Of a stretch of DNA of 64,000 nucleotides, positions 1 to 12,402 are shown in pieces. Source of the stretch: Narthecium ossifragum (taxonomy: Eukaryota; Streptophyta; Magnoliopsida; Dioscoreales; Nartheciaceae). The position numbers and the translations under genes are program-made. Numbering within the stretch: the stretch's first letter is position 1; each line of letters begins with the position of its first letter. The DNA is taken from positions 5,319,049 to 5,383,048 of the forward strand of contig OY986974.1 of the NCBI GenBank assembly GCA_963920575.1, written 5' to 3'. Below the pieces are notes generated by a model. That model was not told the origin of the DNA, made no database searches, and was given only the letters and a program-made list of their open reading frames with translations.

Positions 1-223
1 ACTTACTAATAGAGGTGTATTTAGAATCATCCTTCCTTATATCCACCTCGATGGCTAAATCGCTTCTATTATCTCAATGAATATTCAAAAATCCATATGT
101 TAATAATATATCAAAATATAATCTAAATGATTAAATACCAACATAATTAGCAATTTAATGAAACCCTTTTAATTTTTATTCTATGTGAATAGATAAGAGT
201 GTACATTCGAAGTATAATTCTCC
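1..223. other. Left flank, AT-rich, nothing recognised
   Basis: AT-rich sequence up to the target duplication of the foldback element. I see no coding exon, RNA gene or repeat boundary here. Confidence 0.5.
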
Positions 224-360
224 ATAAAGATGGAATTTTTTTAGATATGATAACCTCATAGTTTCCTTTTTGCGTTCTGATGCCCTCTCATTGTTTTTTT
301 TTTTGCAATCTCATACCCCTCAGCCTGTGAAATGACCAACCTACCCTTACTTTTCACCAT

Positions 361-480
361 CCAATCATACATGCATGCCATGCCACATGACGTGGCATGG
401 TACAGATAGTTAAATAATCTATATGTTGCTCCGAAAGCTAAGAATCGCATTAAATTTCCGCCACGTGGCAAGAAATGATT
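361..480. promoter_or_regulatory. ACGT-core palindromes in the left FB-1 arm
   Basis: The left arm carries CCACATGACGTGGCATG and CCACGTGGC. The right arm carries the first again (about 2147-2163), while CCACGTGGC has become CCACATGAC there. ACGT cores of this kind bind plant bZIP factors, but no function is shown here. Confidence 0.35.
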
Positions 481-1202
481 GGCTATGGCGTATGGCGGTG
501 TCAGCTCGTGAGAAGACCTGTCGTCTTTCGAGCATTAAATGCATCGTTAACTACGCGCAGAAATTCACGCGTGTAGTTAACAAATACGCATAAAAAACTA
601 ACATCATATGCATATATCATTTTTCACACGTGGTTATCATTATACGCGCGTAGAAAATATGTTAATGTCACACGAAAACAATACTCGTGTTTCTCGAAAG
701 TCACGGGGGGGCATACGCATATACTAGAGCTGTATGCTAAAGGGATGCAAGGCACCGGGTGGTCTTTCGTGCAGGAGCAAGTCATACCCAGTCAACGTGG
801 ATCGTAAGTACTCATTGCTTCTAAAATTCTTTTGTGCACACCACCACACATACTCTACTAAATACACACACCCGGATCAATTATGTCTGCGGCCTCGACT
901 GCGGCATCTTTAACCTGAAGTATGAGGAGCATCTACAACTTTCAACCATTTGGGAAGTACACGGCTTCGATCAGAGGGACTTTCCTGCGCTTCGGGGACA
1001 ATTGGTCATTCTCTTGGTGAGGCAAGAAAGACAACAACTGTGATTACCCACTGGTGCGAGCACAGAGCATGGACTACTTGAGGATAAAGAGAACGGCAGG
1101 AAGCGTAGTAGGAAACTCACATAACTATTGTTACTACAGCCCGCAAGATATACTACAAGTAGAATTGTACTCGTTAGAAGTCTCTTTCCCATGCGTGGTT
1201 AA

Positions 1203-1510
1203 GCGAGTTACTATGCGTCATTACGTGAGTTTCTATGTGTGGTTAGGTGAGTGCCGATGCGTAGTTATCTGAGTTACTCTGCGTCATTATATGAGTTTCT
1301 ATGTGTGGTTAAGTGAGTGCATATGCGTTGGTATGTGAGTTTCTATGTGTTGTTAAGTGAGTTCATATGCGTAGTTATCTGAGTTACTATGCGTCATTAT
1401 GTTAGTTTCTATGTGTGGTTAAGTGAGTGCCTATGCGTTCTTATGTGAGTTTCTATATTTTGTTAAGTAAGTTTCTATGCGTAGTTATGTAAGTTTTTAT
1501 GTGTGTTTCT
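1203..1510. repeat. 22-bp minisatellite, 14 units, with a 5-unit higher-order period
   Basis: The stretch divides exactly into fourteen 22-bp units of the form GTGAGTTTCTATGTGTGGTT plus two bases. Unit variants recur in order every five units: the block 1269-1378 and the block 1379-1488 show the same succession of five variants, giving a 110-bp higher-order repeat. The array lies inside FB-1. Confidence 0.8.
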
Positions 1511-2312
1511 ACTAGTGTCTGTAGTTATAATCACAATACAAGTACAGTTGAACTCGTTCAACAAATACACTCGTAGTAAAAGTATACTCGTGCATAAGTC
1601 TCTTCGTATGAGACCTTAGAGCAGCTTCATAAATGTTGTAACACCATACCAGAAAGTTACTCGTTCTAAATAATACTCGTAGTTGTGTTGCTAGAAACGT
1701 CGAGTACAAAAATTTACACCACCATGGTTTTCAGAACAGTCGCAGTTCTATTGCCGAAATAGGAGCAGCAACATGGGTGGATCTGCACGTCCTCTTGTAA
1801 TGCCCTAGAACCCGACATTTCCTAATTAACGTCCCCCATGACTTTTGAGAAACACGAGTATTATTTTTGTGCGACATTAGCATACTTTCTATGCGCGTAT
1901 AGTGATAACCACGTGTGGAAAATGATATATGTGTATAATGTTAGTCTTTTATTCGTGTTTGTTAACTACGCGCGTGAATTTCTACACGTAGTTAATGACA
2001 CATTTAATGATCGAAGGACGGTAGGTCTTCTCACGAGCTGACACCGCCGTACGCCGTGGCCAATCGTTTCTTGCCACATGACGGGAGTTTAATGCGATCA
2101 TTGGCTTTCGAAGCAACATATAAGTTATTTAATTATCCGTATCATGCCACATGACGTGGCATGACATGTTTGTAGGACTAGATGGTGAAAAATAAGGATA
2201 GGTTGGTCATTTCATAGACTAAGGGGTATAAGGTTGCAAAAAAACAATGAGGGGTATCAGATCGTAAAAAGCAAACTATGGGATATCATATCGCAAAAAA
2301 TTCTAAAAGATG

Positions 2313-5300
2313 CCACCGAAATCTGGGATGCAAAGCACAAATCACCTATTATGTGACTGCTGAGAATATTCACTCGCAGGCCATATGTTTCTATAACCTG
2401 CTTACTGCTATCCCCTGCTTTGCAAGATTTACAAGCTGATATGGGTCCATAGAATCTGATAATGCCCAAAAAAGATAGGAGAATAAGGAATCCCATGAGT
2501 TCCAGGAAAGGAATGAACCAAAAACCTTAGATCCGCAATCATGCTGCAACTCTTCACGTCGCCATCGGAGAGGAGAAGAGATCCTGCTCTACGTGTAGGC
2601 CGCAACAACCTAGAGCAGGAGCTGAAAGAGCCTACCGCCGACCCAGTCTGGTCCCCTTCGCGCATCAACTACTTGATGAAGACTACTCGAAGGAGCTATT
2701 CCTTTCGCCGTCTCACTGAGACCTCTTCTTTCCAAGGCTTCTTCTGCCCAACAGTCTCATTGTAGTGAATATGCATCAGCATCTTCTTGCCCACTGCATA
2801 TGTTTCAATTCCAGTTGCATTTAAAGAGTGACAAAGATTGTTCCGATAAGCATGGCTTTTGCCGCCATTGGCTTCATAGCTTCACCAAACCTTGTGAACT
2901 CTACGAGGGTCAGTATCGAGTTGACAGAGTAGTAACAAAAATCCTATTCCAAGGTGGTTCTGGATGAGGGATCTAGATAAGCCTTCAAACAAAAGATATG
3001 CTTTCTCACACTGCTGATTCAGAAAACCTATCCTAGAATTCTTGGACAGGACTCAGTTCCTTCAATATGCATTAAAGATAGTCACAACTAACAACAACTT
3101 GAGCTTTAATTTCACAAACAAGATAGGAGCAGTTTGACCTTTCGAACGGAGTGGAATTATATAAAGCATAAAGAATGAATTCAGACAAACAAACAGAATA
3201 TCTCTTATTTTCTCTTATGGCCACAAAGCTCTATAACATCTGTAGCAGAAGGTTCAAAGCAATCAGAAAGGAACAGGAAACACAAAAAGCAAACTGGAGA
3301 TTACCATAGAAGTCTGCAAATATGGACAAGGAGCTATCAAGGAGATCTCAAAAATGCCAAGAGACAAAAGAAAACGAATCCCAGTGCTGACAAATTAGAT
3401 GAGGTAGGAAAAAAGGATCAAGGCTCCGAGCCAGACATTTACAATGAGAAGAACTCAAAAAGGCTTAAGTTGAACTATCCTTTCATGGCAAATACATCAG
3501 CTCTGTTAATAATCCTAGACTATAAATGGGCAATTGAGAGCGAAATGCTGGCATATCTTCTTCTTAATATACACATAAAATTGCCCTTAAAGTTCGAAAG
3601 TACTAAAGAGAGAATGACAAAGCAATATGATCTATACTGGTTAATCCCAAAGAACATAATAAGAACTTCAAAAAAAATCATCTTATACAGTTTCATGAAA
3701 TATTTGGAAAGTCACATACAAAATTGAAGCCAAACATCTGCATGTCACATATGTCAGTTGATGCGAATCCGCATCTTCAAGCAAGTCATTGAATATCCAC
3801 ACAATAACCAATTTGTACATGTCTGTTGCTAAAACTCAATGACAAAAGAATGGCAGGCCAAGATACAAGACCCCATGCCAGTTCTAGATTATACTTTATT
3901 ATTCTAGCACTCATAAGTCATAACCAATTGGACTAAGCAATATATTCATCTTCCAATGATAAGCCGAGTGTAACTCTTCAAAAGGTAAAAACAGAATATA
4001 ATCACTCTGCACAGGAAGCACAAGGCTAGAAATAGAACAAAAGGACCTCATAGATTTTACAACCTGGGGCTTGCAGGTTTCAGAGTAAAATAAACATCAT
4101 AGTGGTATCATTCAGGAACTAAATTACCTCAAACCCTTCAATTCACTGTTACAAATACGAGCAGGAAATGCAGCATGAACATGCACACAAGAGAGAAGAA
4201 AAACACAAGACGTATGGATAGAGACAAGTAATGCTGAATCATTGCTATTGGACTCGTTATCCCTAAGACTGGGGTTGATGATGAGCTTTGGCCCACTTGC
4301 GCACAACAAGCAAAGAGAGACAGCCATAAGTGTCCACATCATGGTGCATAGAAAGCGTATGCTATTTTTTATCATCTTGAGCATATTCTTGCCTTCGAAA
4401 CATCACCATCGTTATCAGTTTTACAAATAAAAGGGCCTCCCAAGTAGTAAGGGAGCAACGTCCAGTATACCAAACTCAACCACTTGGGCCTACAAGTTCT
4501 AATCCAAGTGGGCTAGACAGCAAGACTAATGGCCAGATAAAAAAAAAAAAAGTGATGGAACGAAAGGCTTTAACAAATTGCATATCACACAATTTCTCAT
4601 CTAAGCAAGTTCTTTACTGAACTATTCAGAGTAAATTACCACTTTCTTTCTCTACTACCACTTTCTTCCTCCGTTGTTCCCTTTGACAATTTTTGGGGCC
4701 AATGAGTAAAACAACAAAAGAAACACAAGGTCCTATTTAACTTCATAGACATCACAAGAGATGGATGCTTCATACAGAGGTCGTGATTGAGCTAAACCTT
4801 TAAAACTTGATGCACGAAAAAGAAGAAGTCAATCCCTCATGATTAACTACAATAACTTCTCTTAAAACCCACAATTATTTACACTACTAGAAAGATATAA
4901 GCCTAAACAGACAGACCACTTATCCTTTGTTTATTCTAGAATAAAGTCAGAAGAAAGGGCCAAAAAGCCTCTCTATTCTTTTTTTTATAAAACTAGCAGG
5001 AGTTTTATGGCTTATGTTAAAGCCCAATAGAAGTCCAAGCTCCTCATAACAGCTACAGTAGGAAACGCATATCTACATAATTTGAATTATGAAAACTACA
5101 CAGTCTAAGATTCGTGCTATAACCAACAAAATGAAATTGCAAAATCCAGACTTCTGTTCCTGTGGTTAACTGAAATGCAGATTTTAATAAGTTCTGGATT
5201 GACTCTAAGAAGTGATGGGAATCATGAGGTTTGGGACAGAAATGCAAATATAACAATCAAGCCAGCTCCAACTATTTTTGGGCAGGTTTCAGTAATCCAT

Positions 5301-6018
5301 GACAGTTTTTGCCGGTTCAGGGCATCCATGCAATTAGAGAAGAATAGGGGACAAAAATAAACAGACAAAAAAGACAAACAGAAAAGTAAAACCACAGACT
5401 TATTGTAATTGCAACCAATTGAAATAACAGGTGCAATGAGTGGAATCAACTATGCTGTGAGTTAGATGGGAAAATAATGGAAAATGTAGAGAGCACAAAA
5501 GGAACAAAGTGCAAGATTGGTATTATAAGAAAAACAAAATAAACTAAGGAAATGCTTCTTAAAGGCAGAAAATAACACTGTAATAAGGCCAACAAAAAGG
5601 ATCAATTCCTGTGTCTCTGAGAAATAGTTTCAGAACAAATTATATAGCACATAAGGATATATACAAAGATATCTAAGAATAAATTAATACAGAAGTTGGC
5701 TTCAAGGTAATCTACCACTAATCAGTTCAAACCATTACCATCAATTGGATGTAAACATCCATAGGGGCCACCATCATTTCATTCTGTCGACATATATTAT
5801 TTCATATTCAGGAAAAAAGATTCAGACAAAGAGTGTGCAGTCACATTTTTCAAAATGATATAGACACTCGAAAGTTGAACTCTTCGAGATTTCATCTTCG
5901 CCAAGAACAAAGTAATGTTTTTGTTATCCTCAAGAAAAAAGGTTGGGAATTGAAACTTGAAAAGGTCACAGCCACACTGCAGACCTCAGTCAACATAAGC
6001 AGATATCAAATCTTTTCG
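2313..6018. other. Intergenic, no gene recognised
   Basis: This 3.7-kb stretch between FB-1 and the end of the OEP24 coding region is AT-rich and has many stops in all frames. The side next to 6018 must hold the OEP24 3' untranslated region. A more GC-rich island at about 2500-2770 is the only exon-like part and is listed separately. Confidence 0.5.
2541..2765 (+). other. Possible coding remnant, 74-codon open frame
   Basis: A 74-codon frame runs through a locally GC-rich island in AT-rich surroundings. The product would be rich in Arg and Ser and I do not recognise it. The opposite strand is also partly open, so the strand is uncertain. It may be a fragment of an exon or chance. There is no supporting promoter or splice context that I can see. 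Confidence 0.15.
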
Positions 6019-8519
6019 TCACATTTCAAAGTTCCACGTACTCTCAGCTACTAATTTTGGAAGTGGTTGTTGCTCCGCCAAATTCAGAGATGCAGAAATC
6101 TGGGGAAAAGGGCCAGAGACAAATACAGACATCAATTAAAGCAACTATTAAACCAATGAGAAGTACACAAAGGCTGGCAATCATAAAAAATAATTGATTG
6201 TAAAAGGAACTAAAGGAGCTGAGTTAAAACTGCTTGTTGTTGCTTCTAGAAAGCACAAAAAAGAAAAATTGCAACAAAACTTGGAGCTTAGAGCACCAAT
6301 ATAATTTCGAATTAAAACATTATATCGAAAAAGACTCTGGTAACTACACCAATAAGTGGTGTTCAAAAAGGTTTTTTGGATAGGCAAGAAACTATTGTCA
6401 TTTCTAATGGACCATGGCCCAAGTGACAGTGTTCGGTGTACAATGCGAATATAAAAAACTTCTAAGAAAGCAAGATGCAAGTTCTCAGCCTCAAATTCGC
6501 TAGCAAAGTCTAGAACAATGCAGTTATATCATTCAAGCAGGAAGGATATAAAATAAGAAAACAAGCAACCACCTAGCGACTGAAAGAAATTTTGCATTCA
6601 TCATTGTGTTAGAAGCAATCGTGACACTACAAGTCTGCAATCATAAGCATCATGTAGCTAAAAAAAGAGGGCATGTTCATAGTCACCATCACAACTCATC
6701 CCGTTTCACAGTTGCATCATCCAGGTCTACTCAACTCTAGTTTTTAAAAACTTTGCGAAAGAGTTGAGTAATTTCTCACAACCCGTTTTAGGGAAAATTA
6801 AATAATTGTAATTTCTGACCAAGACAAAGACAAAAAAAAACAAGACGATTCTAGACAAGATCCCTTTTCGGAGGAAGAGTTTATGATGTGATGAGTAGGA
6901 GGAAGAAAAGGGGAGAAGGGGTGCATGAGGTGAAAAGGTAGGATGGGGAAGGAGTTGCCAAGTAGGATGTGTAAGGATTAGGATACGAAGATAGACTGGT
7001 GAGGAAAAGGGCATGCAAATTGAAGGACAAGCAGTAATAAAAGACGAAAAGTGGGACAAAAGGTCGAAATGAGAGAGGAGATAACAACCCATGAAATCAA
7101 GAAAGAGGTGGATTACTTCCCACTTCACGCCAAATGGTAAGATTTTGACTTCTAGTAGATAACTTTTGATGCTGAATATTTGATAAGCCTTGATCACATC
7201 TATACTTACTGAAATGACATAGACACCAGAAGTGGTTGAAAAACAAATTAGTAAATGCATTATCCAAACGAGTTCATACTACATCCAACCACAAAGCCAT
7301 GCATCCATTAGACTGGAAAAAAAAAGACTTACACTAGAAAGAGAACTGGTAAGATTAGTTCATGGTACCCATATTAATCAGTAAGATAGAACTCACAAGC
7401 ACAGAAAATAGATGTCTATATAGGTCCTAGAGACTTAAATGAGATAGGGAAGCAAGCACATCCTCCGACATACTTATATATAACAGTTGATTGAAAAACA
7501 AACACAACACACAACTTTGTCCACCACAGATCGGTCAGACAATGTTGCTTATTATGTAGAAAGTTACACACAGCCTATATACTTTCTCAGCTCCATCAAA
7601 ACCGTTAAAAGCAAGCAAGAAGGCCATTTACGAGTGGTACTATCTACTCTTAGCCAATGCATTTCTCAAGCTTAAATGTCAAAAAAGTATTATGCTCGTC
7701 AAGAAGTTAACATTCAAACATACGAACTTTAAAGAGTGTAAGGAGTGGTAAAGCCCAGTTCTTTGACGCTTGGCTGCGATGCAAGTGATTGGATTCAATC
7801 AGAATATCCAAAGAACTATCATAATATCATTTCCGGCTAACGTGGATTCAGAGAAAATGCATAAGTATAGTACCTTGAAGCATCCATTGATCTTGGAATC
7901 CCGATTCCACTCGAGCCCGAGGTTCTTAGACGATGTCTGATAAGTCGCCCTCAAGGCATCCCCACCCTCAAACTTCCTTGTGATGGCAAAGTCCCAGGCG
8001 TTCTTGGACAAATCGTAGGATGGCTCGAGCAGGACCCTACGAAACTCCCCGTGAAGATACGAGTACTTAATCCGGCACGCTCCCGTCCCAAACGCGTAGC
8101 TCACGGCGACCTTGTTGGCCGGATCGAACACCGCCGTCCCGTCCAGCGCCGTCCGATTCTCCCCCCGCACGTGCGTGTACGTCAGGCTCACTGGCTTCTC
8201 CATCACGCTCACCGTGTTCATGAACACGAACCTAACATCCTAAAATCCCAAAAAAAACCGACCTTTAAGACAATCCGAAACCCTCACCCTATCCATAACT
8301 CTAACGATTGGACTGGATTACATTCTTGGGAACGTTGTAGTCGATGACGAAGGATCCGGGCTTCTCGAGCGCGAGAGAGAGGCCACGGAGGGACGGGCCC
8401 TTGACGACGGTGGCATCGGTGATGGACGCCTTCAAGCGGAGGTCTCCGACGGGGACGGCAACGGTGGCGATGGCGGAGTTTCTCTCCCCCTCGTAGCGGC
8501 CCTTCACCGTAGCCTTCAT
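6019..8519 (-). CDS. OEP24: Outer envelope pore protein 24 (OEP24), chloroplast
   Basis: OEP24 is a beta-barrel channel of the plastid outer envelope that passes small solutes such as triose phosphates and other charged metabolites (known for the family). Three exons on the minus strand join in frame: 8519-8322 (66 codons), 8239-7874 (122 codons) and 6099-6019 (26 codons plus stop), total 214 residues, the usual family length. The introns, 82 bp and 1,774 bp, have GT-AG borders and both are phase 0. The protein starts [14 protein letters not shown], has the family block [15 protein letters not shown] at residues 41-55, [13 protein letters not shown] in exon 2 and ends in the conserved STWNFEM. 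There is no cleavable transit peptide, as expected for this family. The start is the ATG about 55 bp downstream of a TATA box and it gives the family N-terminus. A MULE sits just upstream. Plants often have OEP24A and OEP24B; I cannot tell which this is. Confidence 0.93.
6727..7260 (-). other. Open stretch inside OEP24 intron 2
   Basis: A 177-codon open frame lies wholly inside the second OEP24 intron, on the same strand. The product would be dominated by Ser, Phe, Leu and Pro from a pyrimidine-rich stretch and I recognise no domain. I take it as non-coding, possibly part of an old insertion. Confidence 0.15.
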
Positions 8520-8802
8520 CCTCTCGATGGAATACGATAACCTAATCCAAATCGCAACCCTAAAAAAATCCTTATATAGGAAGGGGGATGCTCCCCACCG
8601 AGGAAATGGAGCGAGAGAGAGGGGGAGAGAGAGAGAGAGAGAGGCACGAGAGTTTGGTTGTTCTTGTTTTCCACCTCTTTCGTGTGTTTCAAAATAATCG
8701 GATCCGATGGAAGGTCGGATCGGGTTAGAATATCCTGACCTGATCCACTTGAAAAGGACTTTTAAGGCAATTTTTTGCATAAAAAAAGCTCTATTATTTA
8801 TT
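8520..8802 (-). promoter_or_regulatory. OEP24 5' region, cut short by MULE-A
   Basis: On the minus strand, CCTATATAAGG spans 8571-8581, about 55 bp before the start codon, so the 5' UTR should be short. A GA/CT microsatellite lies further upstream at about 8611-8643, a common plant core-promoter feature. The terminus of MULE-A begins at 8803, so only about 220 bp of original promoter remains between the TATA box and the transposon. Confidence 0.6.
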
Positions 8803-9615
8803 GGGATTTTTGCATTCTGGTACCATGTACTTTCACATAAATGCACTTTGGTATCACCAGGTTTGGAAACTTCAATTTGATACCATCAAATTATAATACC
8901 AGAATAAAGTGATCCAAACACTTCAACGACATTATATGGGCTGACGGTAAACTGGTCACGTGACTACCGTCAACCCATTTACACGCCGTTAGTGTATATT
9001 TTTCACGCCATTTACACGCAATTAGGGTTTAAGTTTGGGATTTGCAACTGCGTCGATAGGGGAGATCCCGGCGACGGAAATCAGCAGCTCCCTCATCGGA
9101 TTCTTGCCATCGGCGAGTCAAAGGAGACCACAGACACCAAAAGGCGGTGAGGTAAGGATGATTAATCTTCATATTTTGTCCAAAAATAAGAGATATCTCT
9201 ATTCTACGCCCCTTCGCCTAAAAAACCACCCCTTTTCCCGACAATGGTCCCCATTTCCGACAATAGCATGTTTTTCTAACGAGGATGGTGATAGAATCAT
9301 CTTCTAAGCATGTGGTCCTAGCATGGATTAAGTTTTTCTAAAGAAGATGGTGATAGATTCCTCTTCGGGGATGGGGATAGATTAGAGTTAATTCTGTAAC
9401 TATGATTATGTTATGCTATACCACCAACTTACAATTACATTATGCATAAGCCATGCTTAAATATGTGATTACATTATGATTATACTATGATTAGCTTATG
9501 CTTAGTTCCTAGTGGTCCAAATGTGATTAGATTGTGCTTAAATATGTGAGTAGAGTAGCTTATGATTAGATTGTGATTGATTATGCATATACCTAATGCT
9601 AACCCTACCTACAGG

Positions 9616-10755
9616 ATGAACTCTTTCACAATCAGAATCCACCATGGGGGGCACTTTCAACCAAATCCCTTGTGTTTGATTATGTTGGTGGTGAAGTTAA
9701 CATGGTGAATAATTGTGATCCAGACACAATAGGGATGATGGAATTTGATGACATCCTTGAGAAGCTGAACTACCCAACCTACAAGCATCTGTGGTACCTG
9801 GAACCTGCAGAAGAAGACATGTTTGATGATGTCACAAAGCAATGGGAGGAGGCTAATCTTACCAAGGATATGCTTAGGCCACTGGTGACTGACAAACATG
9901 TGCTAGACATAGGAATGTTGGGGCTCAAGGCTGGTTGGTAGACATTTATGTTGAGCACAACATTGATGTGCCATTAGAAGATGGAATAGGCTGGAATGCT
10001 GACAATGATGAAGATGAAGTGGAAGAGGTTGCAGTGCTTACACCTGGGGTGGTAGGCGAGCATGTGGTGGAATATGGTGATCCAATTGATCCTCAAGTTG
10101 GAAGGAGAGATGAAGTGGAAGAGGTTACAGTGCTTGCACATGGGGTGGGAGGTGAGCCTGTGGTGGAACATGGTAATCCAATTGATCCTCAAGTTGGAAG
10201 GAAAGATGAAGCTGGGTTTGGGTCCACATGGCAGACTATGGTGGACTAAGGTGATGTTGTGGTGAAATCATTTATCAATTCAAGTGGGGAGCAAGGAGAG
10301 ACAGAGGATAGGGTCTAAAAGGGAAAACAAAGGGTTGATGTTGCTAAGAAGTCTAAAAAACAAAGGGGGCTGTTGGTGTTGTAAATAGGGAGCCAGAAGT
10401 TGGTTACATGCCAGAGACAAATGATGAGTCAGACAGTGATTGGCTACCTAATGTTTATGACTCATACAGTGATGGAGATGATGATGACCTCATGTATGAC
10501 AAGCTCACTGAGGTAAGCTATGACAATTTTGATGGTGGTGATCACCAAGCAAGGAGAGATGACCAGGAAGTAAGGGGAGGTAGCAAGCAAGCAAAGAAAA
10601 ATGAAGAGTATATGGATTCAGATGAGATGGTCAACCCTCATGACTCTTCAGATGATGAACCACATGACAAACTTAGGGATAAGGCCTATAGAGCCAGGTT
10701 TATAGAGCCAGGGATAAGGCATTGTCATTGGTTAGAGGCAGTTATGGTGAGCAGT
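9616..10755 (+). pseudogene. MULE-A transposase, N-terminal part
   Basis: An ATG at 9616, just after a possible splice acceptor, opens with the MULE N-terminal motif FTIRIHHGG. After a frame change at a run of six G (9646-9651) the frame at 9672 continues with DYVGGEVN, NNCDPDTIGMMEFDDILEKL and HLWYL, the PB1-like N-terminal domain of plant MULE transposases. Another frame change near 9935 leads into an acidic linker. The last block, 10408-10755, encodes an Asp/Glu-rich region and then, in another frame, ALSLVRGSYGEQ, the conserved step before the core domain. The solo LTR cuts the gene immediately after this motif. Several frame changes make this copy unlikely to be translated as it stands. 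Confidence 0.8.
10010..10205 (+). repeat. Tandem duplication in the acidic linker of the MULE-A transposase
   Basis: Two copies of a unit of about 105 bp encode the similar segments DEVEEVAVLTPG and DEVEEVTVLAHG, each followed by a version of DPIDPQVGR. The duplication keeps the frame. Confidence 0.7.
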
Positions 10756-12402
10756 TAAGTGTCACGGCTTAACAAGTCTGACCAAAATTATAAATTTATA
10801 ATCAAACTACTAACTAACTATTTTAGGGATAGCTAGCAGTGAGTTCAAGTCGATCCACAGGAAAATAGGATTGAGTTGAGATGCTATGTATAGTCTCCTA
10901 CTAATGAGTTGAGGAAAGGTTTGGAATTAAAACTAAACTAACTTGAAACTAAGGGGTTTATAGATGCAAGAAAAGAGATTAAGGAATTCTTAATCCGTAA
11001 AACTGGTTCTACCAGGTCTTCTTAAGATTAGGGTACACTAATCACATTGAATGGCTTTCCTAATGGTTAATAGGTGAATGGCTAGTTCTCCCTATCACTC
11101 AACAAGTTCCGGTTAGGATCCCTTATCGGTGAGAGCAATTATCTAAAAATCAGTGACCTAATGGTTAGTTATGATCACCACTAATGAATCCTCTGATTAG
11201 GATGAACTTATCGCGAGAAAATAAGTATTTTATGGATTTAGATGTAAGATCAAGACGTTCTCATACCTTGATGTCCAAATCTAGAAAGATAGGATAAATG
11301 GAGGATTCGGAATAAAACGTAGTGGTTCTAGCACTACTATAGTGGTTCTAGCACTATATAATCCCTAATCACGGAGAAGAGTTCACCTGAGAAACCATGG
11401 TTCTAGTATGATCCTCCTATTAGATGAGTCCAATCCAAGCCCTAACATGCAATAGCTCTAGATCTATCACGCATTAGAACAATCCAAGCATCCAACAATA
11501 AATCAACACCAAAATTATAAAAGAATTAAGATCAATCCATGTAAGCCATGTAAAAAGGTATACAAGCCCTAGATCTTAGAAATCCCTAGTAGAAACCCTA
11601 GTTACATCATAAGAATCCCTTAGTGATGGGTTTAACTACTCATCTTTAGTGGTTGATCCGTAGGTGAAGGTTGATGAAACTCTTCCACCATGGATCTCCT
11701 CCAAAAGAATCTCCAAAGAAAAATCTCCAAGTGGAAAGAAAACTATTCTTCATGTCCAAGAGAGAAGACCCCTAGAAACCCTAAAATATGCTTATTTATA
11801 GCCTAGGAACATCCCTCTCTCGGATTAGATCTTGGTCATTGATTTTCTTCACTGGCAATCAAATGATCGATCCTTCCATGTAGGAAAATCGATCCTTTGT
11901 CTTCAATTGTTAGTCACGCCCGTAAAGGATCGATCATTCACATAGGAGATGATCGATCCTTCCCTCGTGTGATTGATCACGCTCCGTGGATGATCGATCA
12001 TTCCATGTAGAAAGATCGATCCTTTTAAACCTTGCTCTCTGTCACTATTGTCGTGCATAACTGATTGATCCTTTGATGAAGTGATGATCGATCCTTTTGG
12101 ACCGTGCTCTCAGTCATTGTTGTCGTACATACATGATCGATCATACCATGAAGGAAGATCGATCCTTCAAATGGGTGCTCTCTGTCAAGTTAATGCACTT
12201 GAATGATCGATCCTTTTAAGATGTGATGATCGATCATTCATGCTGGAGTTGCCCGAACGAGCTCGTTTTGACTTCAAACTTGATCTAACCCGTACTAGGA
12301 TCGGTTGTACCTGAAATAGGATAAAGATAGTCAGTGAGACATTGCTCAAAGACTAACAAAGCCAACTATAAGGGTGATTTGTACACTTTTCAAGTCTTAT
12401 TG
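10756..12402 (-). mobile_element. Solo LTR, Athila-like, reverse orientation
   Basis: This 1,647-bp insertion is flanked by a perfect 5-bp duplication, GCAGT at 10751-10755 and 12403-12407. Removing it rejoins GSYGEQ to YNKLRNY in the MULE transposase. Read on the minus strand it starts CAATAAG and aligns with the starts of the other Athila-like LTRs in the window (TGATAAG at 52138, TGATGAG at 48505), with a shared GCTTTGTTAG block and ATTTCAGG. A TATA-like CTATAAATAAGC (minus strand, near 11797-11808) follows an array of GATCGATC palindromes, and the end has the family block TGTGGATCGAC. The terminal dinucleotides have decayed from TG...CA. No internal retrotransposon sequence is present. 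Confidence 0.8.
11865..12235. repeat. GATCGATC array in the solo LTR
   Basis: Ten perfect GATCGATC copies are seen at 11865, 11928, 11951, 11992, 12014, 12086, 12135, 12157, 12205 and 12228, with several one-base variants between. In LTR orientation the array lies upstream of the TATA-like box. Confidence 0.85.

Larger units (their letters stand above)
233..2303. mobile_element. Foldback MULE-like element FB-1, non-autonomous
   Basis: The two ends form a long inverted repeat. The left arm (233 to about 708) matches the reverse complement of the right arm (about 1829 to 2303) over roughly 470 bp, including the terminal GAATTTTTT / AAAAAATTC, a T-run block, G-box palindromes and the blocks around TAACTACGCGC. 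The flanks carry a likely 9-bp target duplication, ATAAAGATG at 224-232 and TAAAAGATG at 2304-2312, matching at 7 of 9 positions. Very long arms with a 9-bp duplication fit Mutator-superfamily foldback elements. The 1.1-kb interior has no transposase-like reading frame, so the element would depend on a transposase elsewhere. It is unrelated in sequence to MULE-A and MULE-B. Confidence 0.75.

Noticed and set aside
8520..8846. Upstream in-frame extension of OEP24 exon 1 giving a 181-codon frame.
   Set aside because: The extension runs through the TATA box, the GA repeat and into the MULE terminus. The family start is the internal ATG at 8519.
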